Shown piece after piece: positions 1 to 7,191 of a stretch of 36,349 nt of DNA. Each line of letters begins with the position of its first letter. Within the stretch, counting starts at the first letter, position 1. Made by a program: the position numbers and the translations under genes. The notes beneath the pieces are model-generated. The model was not told the origin of the DNA. It saw only the letters and a list, made by a program, of their open reading frames with translations, and ran no database searches. Origin of the DNA: Streptomyces longispororuber (lineage in GTDB: Bacteria; Actinomycetota; Actinomycetes; Streptomycetales; Streptomycetaceae); the NCBI RefSeq assembly GCF_014656095.1, contig NZ_BNBT01000084.1, forward strand, positions 1-36,349, in the 5' to 3' direction.

Positions 1-869
1 ACCACCTGCGCCGCCTGGCCCACGCCGAGAACGGCACCGGCACCTTCCCGGGCGCCTGGACCGCGCCGCTCCACCCGCCCCTCGAACGGGCCGAGGCGGC
101 CGAGGCCGCGGTCCCGCTGTGGCGGCGGTTCGCGCCCGGCTCGCCGCACCTGCCGATCGCGCTGCGCACCGCCCTCGGCTGCGCCCTCGCCGGGTACGCG
201 GCGCTCGCGCTCGGCGTCGGCCGCCCCTACTGGGCGCTGGTCACCGCCGCGTCCCTGTACCAGGCCAACCTGACGCTGACCTGGAGCCGCGGCGTGCAGC
301 GCGTCGTCGGCAACGTCCTGGGCGTGGCCGCCTTCGCCGCGCTCGCGCCGCTCGCGCACCTCAACCACGCCGCGCTCATCGGCTGCGGCCTGCTCTGCGC
401 CTTCGGCGCCGAGGCCCTGATCTCCCGCAACTACTGGCTGGGCAGCGTCTGCGTGACGCCGATGGCCCTGCTCGTCACCGAGTTCGGACGGTTCCAGGAC
501 CCCGGGGCGCTGATCGCCGACCGCGTCGTGGACACGCTGATCGGCGCGCTGTGCGGCCTGGCCGCGGCCGTCGCCGTCACCAACCGGCGGGCCGCCGACC
601 ACATCGAGCACGCCCTCGCCGCCGCCGAGCGCGCCCGCGCCCACGCCGAACGGGCCCTGTCGGGGCCCGCCCCCGAGCTGTCCCGCGCCCGCCGCCGCCT
701 CACCGCGAGCCTCGTCGCGCTGCGCGCCGCCCACGACACCGCGGCCGGCGAGTGGTGGCAGCGCGAGCTGCCCGGCCGCCGGGTGGCCGACGCCGAGCAG
801 GCCGGACACCGTACGCTCGCGGCTACGGTACGCGGCGGGACGCGGACCGCCGAGGGCGCGCGGCCCTGA
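1..869 (+). CDS. FUSC-family membrane protein, C-terminal part (5' end outside window)
   Basis: Open reading frame entering from the left edge (first full codon at base 3), about 288 codons visible. The middle contains hydrophobic helices (residues of the type LGCALAGYAALALG, VVGNVLGVAAFAALAPLA and LIGALCGLAAAVAV) with the PYWALVTAA and NYWLGS segments typical of FUSC / aromatic-acid-exporter-like proteins. A charged, Ala/Arg-rich helical cytoplasmic tail follows and ends at TGA 867-869. The family is thought to export aromatic acids or act in envelope stress; the substrate here cannot be inferred. The MarR gene that follows, with an operator array between them, suggests a regulator-exporter pair, as MarR proteins often control efflux genes. 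Family fairly sure, function unknown. Confidence 0.8.
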   Translation, partial: HLRRLAHAENGTGTFPGAWTAPLHPPLERAEAAEAAVPLWRRFAPGSPHLPIALRTALGCALAGYAALALGVGRPYWALVTAASLYQANLTLTWSRGVQRVVGNVLGVAAFAALAPLAHLNHAALIGCGLLCAFGAEALISRNYWLGSVCVTPMALLVTEFGRFQDPGALIADRVVDTLIGALCGLAAAVAVTNRRAADHIEHALAAAERARAHAERALSGPAPELSRARRRLTASLVALRAAHDTAAGEWWQRELPGRRVADAEQAGHRTLAATVRGGTRTAEGARP

Positions 870-883
870 CGCCGCCCAGGGGC

Positions 884-934
884 ACACCGGTGTCAGCACA
901 CCGGTGTCAGCAACCGGTGACGGCACACCGGTAC
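884..934. promoter_or_regulatory. Array of four ACACCGGTGT-type palindromes (candidate MarR operator)
   Basis: Two perfect copies of the 10-bp palindrome ACACCGGTGT lie at 884-893 and 898-907. A core ACCGGT is at 913-918 and a near copy, ACACCGGTAC, at 925-934. Their centres are 14, 13 and 14 bp apart. The array lies just upstream of the MarR start at 958 and after the FUSC stop. MarR dimers bind short palindromes in their own promoters, so autoregulation is the simplest reading (inference). Confidence 0.6.
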
Positions 935-957
935 GAGCACGAGGAGTGGGCGCGGGG

Positions 958-1488
958 ATGACCAGTGGGTACGGCCGCGGGGCGACGGGCGACACGATGG
1001 CCGCGGTGGTCCGGCAGTGGCAGCAGGTGCACCCCGGCGTGGACACCGCGCCGATGGAGATCATCGGCCGCATCAACCGCTGCGCCGCGCTCCTCCAGCA
1101 GGCCGAGGACGCCCCGCTGCGCCGGGCGGGCCTGACCCGCCCCGAGTTCGACCTCCTGGGCGCCCTGCGCCGCACCGGCCACGAGCTGACCCCCGGGGAG
1201 CTGGCCCGCGAGACCTTCTCCTCGGGCGCGGCCGTCACCAAGCGCCTCAAGCAGTTGCAGGAGCGCGCCCTGATCGACCGCCGCCCCGACACCCGTGACC
1301 GCCGCGTCACCCACGTGCGCCTCACCGACGCGGGCCGCGACCTCGTCGACGCGATCCTGCCCGCGCAACTCGCGTACGAAACGACGGTCCTCGCCGGGCT
1401 CGCCGACGACGGGCGGCAGCACCTGGGCGCGCTCCTCGGCGAGCTGCTCGGCCAGTTGGAGGGGCGGCTCGGCGCCCCGCGCGGGTGA
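958..1488 (+). CDS. MarR-family transcriptional regulator
   Basis: 176-residue winged-helix regulator. After an N-terminal helix (MEIIGRINRCAALLQQAED) come the recognition helix region (LTPGELARETFSSGAAVTKRLKQL) and the wing with the family signature DRRPDTRDRRVTHVRLTDAGR. A C-terminal dimerisation helix ends at TGA 1486-1488. I chose ATG 958 because an in-frame GTG at 904 lies inside the palindrome array. ATG 997 (MAAVVRQW) is a further alternative. The gene follows the FUSC gene and converges with the VOC gene, six bases away. It probably binds the palindromes at 884-934; its ligand is unknown. Confidence 0.9.
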   Translation: MTSGYGRGATGDTMAAVVRQWQQVHPGVDTAPMEIIGRINRCAALLQQAEDAPLRRAGLTRPEFDLLGALRRTGHELTPGELARETFSSGAAVTKRLKQLQERALIDRRPDTRDRRVTHVRLTDAGRDLVDAILPAQLAYETTVLAGLADDGRQHLGALLGELLGQLEGRLGAPRG

Positions 1489-1494
1489 CGGCCG

Positions 1495-1881
1495 CTACGG
1501 GCGGTACCGCAGCGGATGGTCCTCCGGCACCTCCACCACCGCGATGCGGACCCCGTCCGGGTCCGCGATCCACATCTCGACCAGGCCCCACGGCTCCTTG
1601 ACGGGCGGCCTGAGGATCTCGACGCCGCGCGCGGCCAGCTCCTTGTGCGCGGCGGCCGCGTCCGCGACCTGCAGCCAGAGCTGGAGCGCGGGCGAGGGCG
1701 GCTCGGCCGAGCGCCCGGACACCTCCAGGAAGCCGCCGCCGAGGAAGTAGACCGTGCCCCGCTCCGGGCCCGTGCCGAACTCCCGGTACACGGCGAGACC
1801 GAGGTCCGTGCCGTAGAACTGCCGGGAGCGCTCGGGGTCCGTGGGCCGCAGGAGGACTCTGCTGCTGAGTACGTGCACCAT
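1495..1881 (-). CDS. VOC-family (glyoxalase/bleomycin-resistance-like) protein
   Basis: 128-residue protein with the vicinal-oxygen-chelate fold. The N-terminal half opens with VHVLSSRVLLRPTDPERSRQFY, and YFLGGGFLEVSG is followed by LQLWLQVADAAAAHKELAARG. The C-terminal module has EPWGLVEMWIADPDGVRIAVVE. This matches single-chain two-module VOC proteins of unassigned substrate (dioxygenase-like or resistance-like). The ATG at 1881 is preferred because the upstream in-frame extension is Arg/Pro-rich shadow sequence. It converges with marR. Family sure, reaction not known. Confidence 0.85.
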   Translation of the reverse strand: MVHVLSSRVLLRPTDPERSRQFYGTDLGLAVYREFGTGPERGTVYFLGGGFLEVSGRSAEPPSPALQLWLQVADAAAAHKELAARGVEILRPPVKEPWGLVEMWIADPDGVRIAVVEVPEDHPLRYRP

Positions 1882-2000
1882 GCGGCCGCACCTTAGTGCC
1901 CGCGAGCGCCGGGTTACGCTCGGCGGTGCGCGCGGGGCGGGAGTTCCGCGCGCGACGGCACCGCAGCACCGCAGCACCGGCAGATCGGAGACACGCGCCC

Positions 2001-2555
2001 ATGGCCACCGCCCCGCACCCCCGCACGCACGACGACCTCACCTTCCGCGACGCCGTGGCGGCCGACGTGGAGGCGCTGGTGGCCCTCGTCGAGTCGGCGT
2101 ACCGCGGGGACGCCAGCCGCGCCGGGTGGACCACGGAGGCGGACATCCTGGACGGTCAGCGCACCGACCCCGAGGGTGTGGCCGCGGTCGTCGCCGCGCC
2201 GGACAGCAAGCTGCTCGTCGTCGAGCGCGAGGGCCGGATCGTCGCCTGCTGCCACCTCGAACACCGCGGCGACCACGCCTACTTCGGGATGTTCGCCGTC
2301 AGCCCGGCCCTCCAGGGCGCGGGGCTCGGCAAGCTGATCATGGCGGAGGCGGAGCGGACCGCGCACGCCGCCTGGGGCGCCCGGGAGATGCACATGACCG
2401 TCATCTCCGTACGGTCCGAGCTCATCGCCTGGTACGAGCGGCGCGGCTACCGCCGTACGGGACGGACGAGCCCCTTCCCGTACGGCGACGAGCGGTTCGG
2501 CATCCCGCGCCGCGACGACCTGGAGTTCGAGCTCCTGGTCAAGGAGATCGGCTGA
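2001..2555 (+). CDS. GNAT-family N-acetyltransferase
   Basis: 184 residues from ATG 2001. The acetyl-CoA-binding motif A is clear: FGMFAVSPALQGAGLGKLIM (Q-x-x-G-x-G). It is followed by the AEAERTAHAAWGAREMHMTV helix and strand and by WYERRGYRRTGRTSPFP, the usual C-terminal GNAT segment. The N-terminal FRDAVAADVEALVALVESAYRG is also typical. The acceptor substrate cannot be predicted. It diverges from the VOC gene and converges with the phosphodiesterase gene; a nested hairpin follows its stop. Confidence 0.9.
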   Translation: MATAPHPRTHDDLTFRDAVAADVEALVALVESAYRGDASRAGWTTEADILDGQRTDPEGVAAVVAAPDSKLLVVEREGRIVACCHLEHRGDHAYFGMFAVSPALQGAGLGKLIMAEAERTAHAAWGAREMHMTVISVRSELIAWYERRGYRRTGRTSPFPYGDERFGIPRRDDLEFELLVKEIG

Positions 2556-2569
2556 CGCCGGGGCCCCAG

Positions 2570-2613
2570 GGCCGGGCGGGCGCGGTGCCGCGCCGGTCCC
2601 TCCGGGCCCGGCC
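2570..2613. terminator. Nested GC-rich hairpin between convergent genes
   Basis: Outer stem GGCCGGGC (2570-2577) pairs with GCCCGGCC (2606-2613). An inner perfect hairpin GCGCGG-TG-CCGCGC spans 2580-2593. It lies between the GNAT stop (2555) and the stop of the phosphodiesterase on the other strand (2625). There is no U tract, as usual for Streptomyces. Confidence 0.5.
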
Positions 2614-2624
2614 GGGCTGCGCGC

Positions 2625-3308
2625 TCAGGCGGTGAAGCGGCCGGTCCGTTTGATGTCCGGGTAGTCCGTCGTCGCCCCGTCGAGCTGGAGGGCGCGCACC
2701 AGGCGCAGGTCGTCCTGGGTGTTCACGACCCAGCCGATGATCCGCAGCCCGGCCGCGCGCGCGTGCTCCACGGTCTCCAGCGTCAGCCGGCGGATGTTCA
2801 GGACGAGCGTGGTGGCGCCGACGGCCGTGGCGCGCCGCACAACCTCGGGCCCGTAGCGGCTGGCCACGAGCGCGGTCCGCACCCCGGGGACGAGCCGGGT
2901 GACCTCGGCGATCGCCTCGTCGTGGAAGGACAGCACCTCCACCCGGCCGACCAGGTCCCGCGCGCGCAGGACGTCGGCGAGGGCGCGGGCGGCGGCCACG
3001 TCCTTGATCTCGGCCTGGAGCGGGGCCCGCACCGCGTCCAGGACCTCCTCGAAGACGGGGACGCGCTCGCCCTTGCCCGCGTCGAGCTCCCGCAGCTCCG
3101 CCAGCGTCTTCTCGGCGATCAAACCGGTGCCGTCGGTGGTGCGGCCCACGTCGGCGTCGTGCATGACGACGAGGGTGCCGTCCTTGCTGAGGTGCAGGTC
3201 GAGTTCGATGACGTCCAGGCCCGCGGCCTGCGCGGCGACGAACGACCGCAGGGTGTTCTCGGGTTCGACGCCCATGACACCGCGATGCCCGATGGTGAGG
3301 AAGTTCAA
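2625..3308 (-). CDS. Glycerophosphodiester phosphodiesterase
   Basis: 227-residue GDPD-family TIM-barrel enzyme, expected to hydrolyse glycerophosphodiesters to glycerol-3-phosphate and an alcohol. The hallmark N-terminus is present: IGHRGVMGVEPENTLRSF (catalytic His and Glu) and then IELDLHLSKDGTLVVMHD with the metal-binding E-x-D and the second His. AEIKD and the C-terminal GWVVNTQDD strand complete the barrel. No signal peptide, so cytoplasmic. I prefer the TTG at 3306-3308, with GGAAG upstream, because family members begin just before the IGHRG motif. A GTG at 3366-3368 would add 20 low-complexity residues. The neighbouring PlsC gene suggests a lipid-turnover setting. Confidence 0.88.
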   Translation of the reverse strand: MNFLTIGHRGVMGVEPENTLRSFVAAQAAGLDVIELDLHLSKDGTLVVMHDADVGRTTDGTGLIAEKTLAELRELDAGKGERVPVFEEVLDAVRAPLQAEIKDVAAARALADVLRARDLVGRVEVLSFHDEAIAEVTRLVPGVRTALVASRYGPEVVRRATAVGATTLVLNIRRLTLETVEHARAAGLRIIGWVVNTQDDLRLVRALQLDGATTDYPDIKRTGRFTA

Positions 3309-3383
3309 GATCGACTCGCTTCCGTCGACGGCGGCTCGGCTCCGCGCGGAGCGCCGGCTGAAGCCCACGCGGCAGGCCGCAGC

Positions 3384-3509
3384 CTAATCGTCCGCCTCCA
3401 CGAGGGAACCGTTCCCGCGCGGCGGAGGGGAGTCGTCCGCTCTGGTGCCCACGATGCCCAGGAGCAGCCCGGTGATGACGGCGGCGACGAGAACGGCGCG
3501 AGTGCTCAA
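3384..3509 (-). CDS. Possible 41-residue single-pass membrane protein
   Basis: A short frame between the phosphodiesterase and plsC genes starts at TTG 3507-3509, with AGGGAG ten bases upstream, and ends at TAG 3384-3386. It encodes STRAVLVAAVITGLLLGIVG, a clean hydrophobic helix, followed by a charged tail ending SLVEADD. The hydrophobic-helix-then-acidic-tail organisation and the ribosome site argue for a real gene. The short length and rare TTG start argue for caution. Function unknown; it would be co-transcribed with the plsC gene upstream on this strand. Confidence 0.42.
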   Translation of the reverse strand: MSTRAVLVAAVITGLLLGIVGTRADDSPPPRGNGSLVEADD

Positions 3510-3586
3510 CGGTTCTGCGCTCCCTGCGGCGGGGACGGCTGACCCCGCCCGTCCTACCGCCGCGGGCCGCCCGACCGCGAGCGGCC

Positions 3587-4333
3587 TCACCCGTGCGTGG
3601 GCGCGTCGATCCGTGGTTGACCCGCGCGCCCGCGGGCGCGGTGTGCCTGCCGCCGCGCCTCGGCCTGCGCCTTGGCCTCCATCGCGTACATGTCCACGTA
3701 CTCCTGGCCGGAGAGCTCCAGGATCGCGTACATGATCTCGTCCGTGGCGGCCCGCAGCGCGGCCCGCTGGTCCTCCATGCCCGCGTACTTGGAGAAGTCG
3801 AGCGGCCTGCCGAAGCGCAGGGTGATCGGCACGACGCTCGGCACCCGGCGGCCCGCGGGCTGCGCCTCGAAGGTGCCGATGATCGCGCACGGGACGACGG
3901 GCGCCCCGGAGCGCAGCGCCATGGCCGCGACACCGACCTTGCCCTTGTACAGCCGTCCGTCGTGCGAGCGCGTGCCCTCCGGGAAGATGCCGAGGACGCC
4001 GCCCCGGCCGAGCACGCCGAGTCCCGCCTCGACCGCTGCCCGCCCAGCGCCGTTGCCCGACCGGTCCACCGGGATCGCGCCGATGCCCCGGAAGAACGCC
4101 GCGGCGAGGCGTCCCCTGAGGCCCCGCTGCGTGAAGTACTCGATCTTCGCGAGGAAGCTGATGCGCCGCCGCAGCGTCACGCCCAGCAGGAACTGGTCGC
4201 AGAACGACTGGTGGTTCCCCGCCACGATGACCGGCCCCTGCTCCGGGACGTTGCCAAGACCCTCGACCCGCGGCCGGAACACCCACCGCAGCAGCGGTAT
4301 CAGGACGACGCACCTGAACACGGCATAGAACAT
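3587..4333 (-). CDS. 1-acyl-sn-glycerol-3-phosphate acyltransferase (PlsC family)
   Basis: 248 residues. The HX4D catalytic motif is NHQSFCD near residue 39. The acceptor-binding FPEGTRSHDG and the strands GAPVVPCAIIGTFEA and VVPITLRFGRPLDF follow in the family order. A hydrophobic N-terminus (FYAVFRCVVLIPLLRWVF) anchors it to the membrane. The expected role is acylation of lysophosphatidic acid to phosphatidic acid. ATG 4331-4333 has GGAGGGG upstream. The C-terminus is a short Ala/Arg/Gln-rich tail (KAQAEARRQAHRARGRAG). A second, distinct PlsC paralogue is at 9916-10644, so one of them may acylate a different acceptor. Confidence 0.9.
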   Translation of the reverse strand: MFYAVFRCVVLIPLLRWVFRPRVEGLGNVPEQGPVIVAGNHQSFCDQFLLGVTLRRRISFLAKIEYFTQRGLRGRLAAAFFRGIGAIPVDRSGNGAGRAAVEAGLGVLGRGGVLGIFPEGTRSHDGRLYKGKVGVAAMALRSGAPVVPCAIIGTFEAQPAGRRVPSVVPITLRFGRPLDFSKYAGMEDQRAALRAATDEIMYAILELSGQEYVDMYAMEAKAQAEARRQAHRARGRAGQPRIDAPTHG

Positions 4334-4790
4334 TCCGCTGTCCCCTCCTCGAATGCCCCCGCGCCGGGGCACGCTAGTCGCCTTTCGGGACGGGTGGGAG
4401 AAGGGGAATCGGGCCACGGGCGGACGGGGTTCCCGCACGGCTGAAAAACGCGGACGCGGGCCCGGAGCGAACCATTGCCGGGGTGAAATGTTGGGAGTCG
4501 TAGCGCTTGTATACGAGGTGTGGGCACCGGCTCTGAGCTGGGGTAACGGGAGGTGCATCAGAGGTTGCGGGGCCAGGGGAAGCGTTTTCTGCGAGGTGGC
4601 GATCGGGGGCACGGTGCAAGGTGTCCGGTCGCCTTCCCTTTTCCTCCCTCCCGCTTTCCCGGCGGAAAGTCCGGCTCCGGAGACGGGTCGCGGTGGCCGG
4701 AGTTCTGGCCTTTCCGGGCGGGTATGTCGGAGCCCCGTTCAGGTGGCCGCCGCGGCTGGTGCGGTGCGGCACGGGGCGAGGTGGGCAGGT

Positions 4791-4894
4791 GCCGCGTACG
4801 GGCATCGCGGTCGGGCGCCGCGTACGGGCGGCATGTACGGCGGCCGCGTACGGGCGGCGTGTACGGAGGCCGCGTCGGGGCAGACTCCCCGTGG
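4791..4894. repeat. 26-bp tandem repeat, four units
   Basis: Units begin at 4791, 4817, 4843 and 4869, exactly 26 bp apart. Each starts GCCGCGTACGGGC or a close variant. Units two and three are the most alike and share a second GTACGG block; units one and four have decayed tails. The 26-bp period is not a multiple of three, so it is not coding. It lies 130 to 230 bases upstream of the DUF6421 gene. Confidence 0.75.
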
Positions 4895-4965
4895 GCTGAT
4901 CGACAGGAAAAACAGCGGTCCAACAGGTCTCGGGCAGGAGGATTTCCCGGATCTCCTCTTGTGGC

Positions 4966-5008
4966 GGAGAACCTCACGCACATACGGTGTCCATACGCGA
5001 GGTTCTCC
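4966..5008 (+). promoter_or_regulatory. 10-bp inverted repeat in the leader of the DUF6421 operon
   Basis: GGAGAACCTC (4966-4975) and GAGGTTCTCC (4999-5008) are perfect inverted copies separated by 23 bases. They end six bases before the GGAGGATGAG ribosome-site region of the gene at 5024. This could be an operator or an mRNA hairpin limiting access to the ribosome site. Confidence 0.5.
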
Positions 5009-5023
5009 CGTGGAGGATGAGAT

Positions 5024-6424
5024 ATGACGGAAATTCTTGTGCAGACGGCGGACGGCCCCGAGGCTTCCCGTGCCGGGCGTGTGGTGGACCACCCGGCCTG
5101 GCCGGTGCTCAAGGGTGCCGTCGAGCAGATCCGGCCCTGGCAGTCCAAGGACGGGTCCATCGACTTCGAGCGCGAGGGCGCGCCGTCGCCGGCCGACGTC
5201 GAGCGGGCGGTGGCGCGGGTGGCCGCCGCGGTCGAGGAGCTCGCCCCCCTGCTCCCGCACGACGACGCCTACCTGAAGGCGCTGGTGGCGGACCTGCACA
5301 AATGGGTCGCGGGCGGCTTCCGCACCCCGGACTTCCTCGACTCGCTGCTCGCCTTCCAGCCGGCGGCCCGGCGCGAGGACGGCCTCCAGCACCTCGTCGT
5401 CTTCCCGATGTACACGCAGAACGGCAACCCCGACCGGAACTTCGAAGCGGTCGTCCTGCGCATGGTGTGGCCCGAGTGGCTCGCCGATCTTGAGCGCACG
5501 CGCTACGACAACCCGCTGTTCTGCGGCATCACCTTCGAGGACTTCACCGCCGGGTACGACACGAACTCCGCCGTGCTCTTCCCCGAGACGATCGCCGTCC
5601 GCGAGGCCCCCGAGCGCTTCACGTGGGGCGGCATCTTCTGCGACCGCGAGGCCGCGCGCTTCCGCCGCGTCACCGAGGCCGCCGTGGACATCCTCGGCAT
5701 GGACCTGCCCGCCGACATCCGCGCGATGGTCGACGACCAGGCCCGCTGCCAGGAGGCGTTCGTGCTGTGGGACATGGTCCACGACCGCACCCACAGCCAC
5801 GGGGACCTGCCCTTCGACCCCTTCATGATCAAGCAGCGGCAGCCGTTCTGGATGTACGGCCTGGAGGAGCTGCGCTGCGACCTCACCGCCTTCAAGGAGG
5901 CCGTGAAGCTGGAGGCCGAGGGCGTGCCCCAGGCCCGTGACGTGCAGTACGCCGTGCTCTTCGACCGGATGTTCCGCTTCCCGGTCACCGGTGAGCGCGT
6001 GCGCAACTACGACGGCCTCGGCGGCCAGTTGCTCTTCGCGTACCTGCACAAGCACGACGTGGTCCGCTGGACCGACAACAAGCTGCGGATCGACTGGGAG
6101 CGTGCACCGCAGGTCACCAACCAGCTCTGCGCCGAGATCGAGCAGCTCTACCGCGACGGCATCGACCGGCCTAAGCTCGTGCACTGGTTCGCCGGTTACG
6201 AGCTCGTCTCGACGTACCTCGCCCCGCACCCCGGTTCGACCTGGGCCAAGGGCCCCGAGGCCCTGGACACGTCGCTGCCGCCGCGCAAGCTGGTCGACGA
6301 GGTGCTTCCCGACGAGTTTCCGCTCAGCATGTTCTATGAGGCGCTCTCCAAGAAGCTCAAGCACGTGATCGCCTCCACCAAGGGGATCACCGCGGAGTCC
6401 GGCGCCGAGACGGTTGCCGCGTGA
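5024..6424 (+). CDS. DUF6421-family protein with metallopeptidase-like motifs
   Basis: 466-residue soluble protein that I recognise as the actinobacterial DUF6421 family; no function is established for it that I know of. Visible features are a helical N-terminus (to about residue 95), a conserved aromatic core (VVFPMYTQNGNPDRNFEAVV, residues 125-144), and HDRTHSHG at 253-260 followed by EELRCDL at 281-287. The last two resemble the zinc ligands of gluzincin-type peptidases: HExxH (here HDRTH) plus a downstream Glu in an EExRxD context, as in dipeptidyl peptidase III. ATG 5024 has GGAGGATGAG upstream. It overlaps or abuts an SDR gene and a PLP-enzyme gene, so the three probably form one pathway. 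Family call good; enzymatic role is inference. Confidence 0.8.
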   Translation: MTEILVQTADGPEASRAGRVVDHPAWPVLKGAVEQIRPWQSKDGSIDFEREGAPSPADVERAVARVAAAVEELAPLLPHDDAYLKALVADLHKWVAGGFRTPDFLDSLLAFQPAARREDGLQHLVVFPMYTQNGNPDRNFEAVVLRMVWPEWLADLERTRYDNPLFCGITFEDFTAGYDTNSAVLFPETIAVREAPERFTWGGIFCDREAARFRRVTEAAVDILGMDLPADIRAMVDDQARCQEAFVLWDMVHDRTHSHGDLPFDPFMIKQRQPFWMYGLEELRCDLTAFKEAVKLEAEGVPQARDVQYAVLFDRMFRFPVTGERVRNYDGLGGQLLFAYLHKHDVVRWTDNKLRIDWERAPQVTNQLCAEIEQLYRDGIDRPKLVHWFAGYELVSTYLAPHPGSTWAKGPEALDTSLPPRKLVDEVLPDEFPLSMFYEALSKKLKHVIASTKGITAESGAETVAA

Positions 6425-6450
6425 GCGGCCGCACCAAGGAGGCGAGGACC

Positions 6451-7191
6451 ATGTCCGCACTGGACGGAGCCGTGATCGCGGTGGCGGGGGCCGCAGGCCC
6501 CGCCGGGCGGGCCACCCTGCTGCGCCTGGCGGAGGCGGGGGCGACGGTCGTCGCCTCCGACGCCGACGCCGCGCGCCTCGCGGAGGCCGTGGACGCGGCG
6601 CGGTACGCGCACGGCGGCGCCACGGTCACCGGCGACACGGTCGACCTGCTCGACCTGGACGCGACCCGCGCCTGGGCCGACCGCACGGAGAAGGAGTTCG
6701 GGCGCGTCGACGGCCTGGTGCACCTCGTCGGCGGCTGGCGCGGCAGCGCCAACTTCGCCGCGACCGACCTCGGCGACTGGGACGTCCTCGAGAAGCTCCT
6801 GATCCGTACGGTGCAGCACACGTCCCTCGCCTTCCACGACGGCCTCCAGCGCGGCGGCAATGGCCGCTACCTGCTGATCAGCGCCGCGGGCGCGAGCAAG
6901 CCGACGGCGGGCAACGCCGCCTACGCGGCCGCCAAGTCCGCCGCCGAGGCCTGGACGCTGGCGCTCGCCGACGCCTTCCGCAAGGAGGGGGGCGAGGCGG
7001 GACCGCGCGCCGCGGCTGCCATCCTGATCGTGAAGGCGCTGGTCCACGACGCGATGCGCGCGGAGCGGCCGAGCGCGAAGTTCGCGGGCTTCACCGACGT
7101 CAAGGAGCTGGCCGACGCCATCGCCGGAGTCTGGGAGCGGCCCGCATCGGAAGTGAACGGAAACCGCCTGTGGCTGACCGAGCAGCCGTGA
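6451..7191 (+). CDS. SDR-family NAD(P)-dependent oxidoreductase
   Basis: 246 residues with a Rossmann fold. The dinucleotide motif is GAAGPAG near the N-terminus. The acidic segment VVASDADAARL argues for NAD preference. LVHLVGGW replaces the usual NNAG. The catalytic serine lies in LLISAAGASKPT and the active-site pair is YAAAK. ATG 6451 has a perfect AAGGAGG at 6436-6442. A GTG at 6421 that overlaps the preceding stop is possible but has no comparable site. Its stop overlaps the GTG of the next gene (GTGA at 7188-7191), so the two are translationally coupled. Substrate unknown. Confidence 0.88.
   Translation: MSALDGAVIAVAGAAGPAGRATLLRLAEAGATVVASDADAARLAEAVDAARYAHGGATVTGDTVDLLDLDATRAWADRTEKEFGRVDGLVHLVGGWRGSANFAATDLGDWDVLEKLLIRTVQHTSLAFHDGLQRGGNGRYLLISAAGASKPTAGNAAYAAAKSAAEAWTLALADAFRKEGGEAGPRAAAAILIVKALVHDAMRAERPSAKFAGFTDVKELADAIAGVWERPASEVNGNRLWLTEQP

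Larger units (their letters stand above)
4334..5023. other. 690-base region without a convincing gene
   Basis: It lies between the divergent plsC and DUF6421 genes. All frames through it give Arg/Gly/Pro-rich translations without family motifs. It holds a 26-bp tandem repeat (4791-4894) and an inverted repeat just before the DUF6421 ribosome site (4966-5008). The stretch 4441-4560 is less GC-rich than its surroundings and may hold promoters; I could not fix a convincing -35/-10 pair. Confidence 0.6.

Noticed and set aside
904..957. GTG 904 as start of the MarR protein
   Set aside because: It lies inside a palindrome of the operator array; ATG 958 fits family length better.
4353..5027. 224-codon frame in the plsC-DUF6421 gap
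   Set aside because: It crosses the 26-bp repeat, has no ribosome site and no recognisable domain.
4739..6460. Long antisense frame of 573 codons over the DUF6421 gene
   Set aside because: It mirrors the third-position GC bias of the real gene, is rich in Gly/Val/Arg/His without family motifs, and runs through the tandem repeat.
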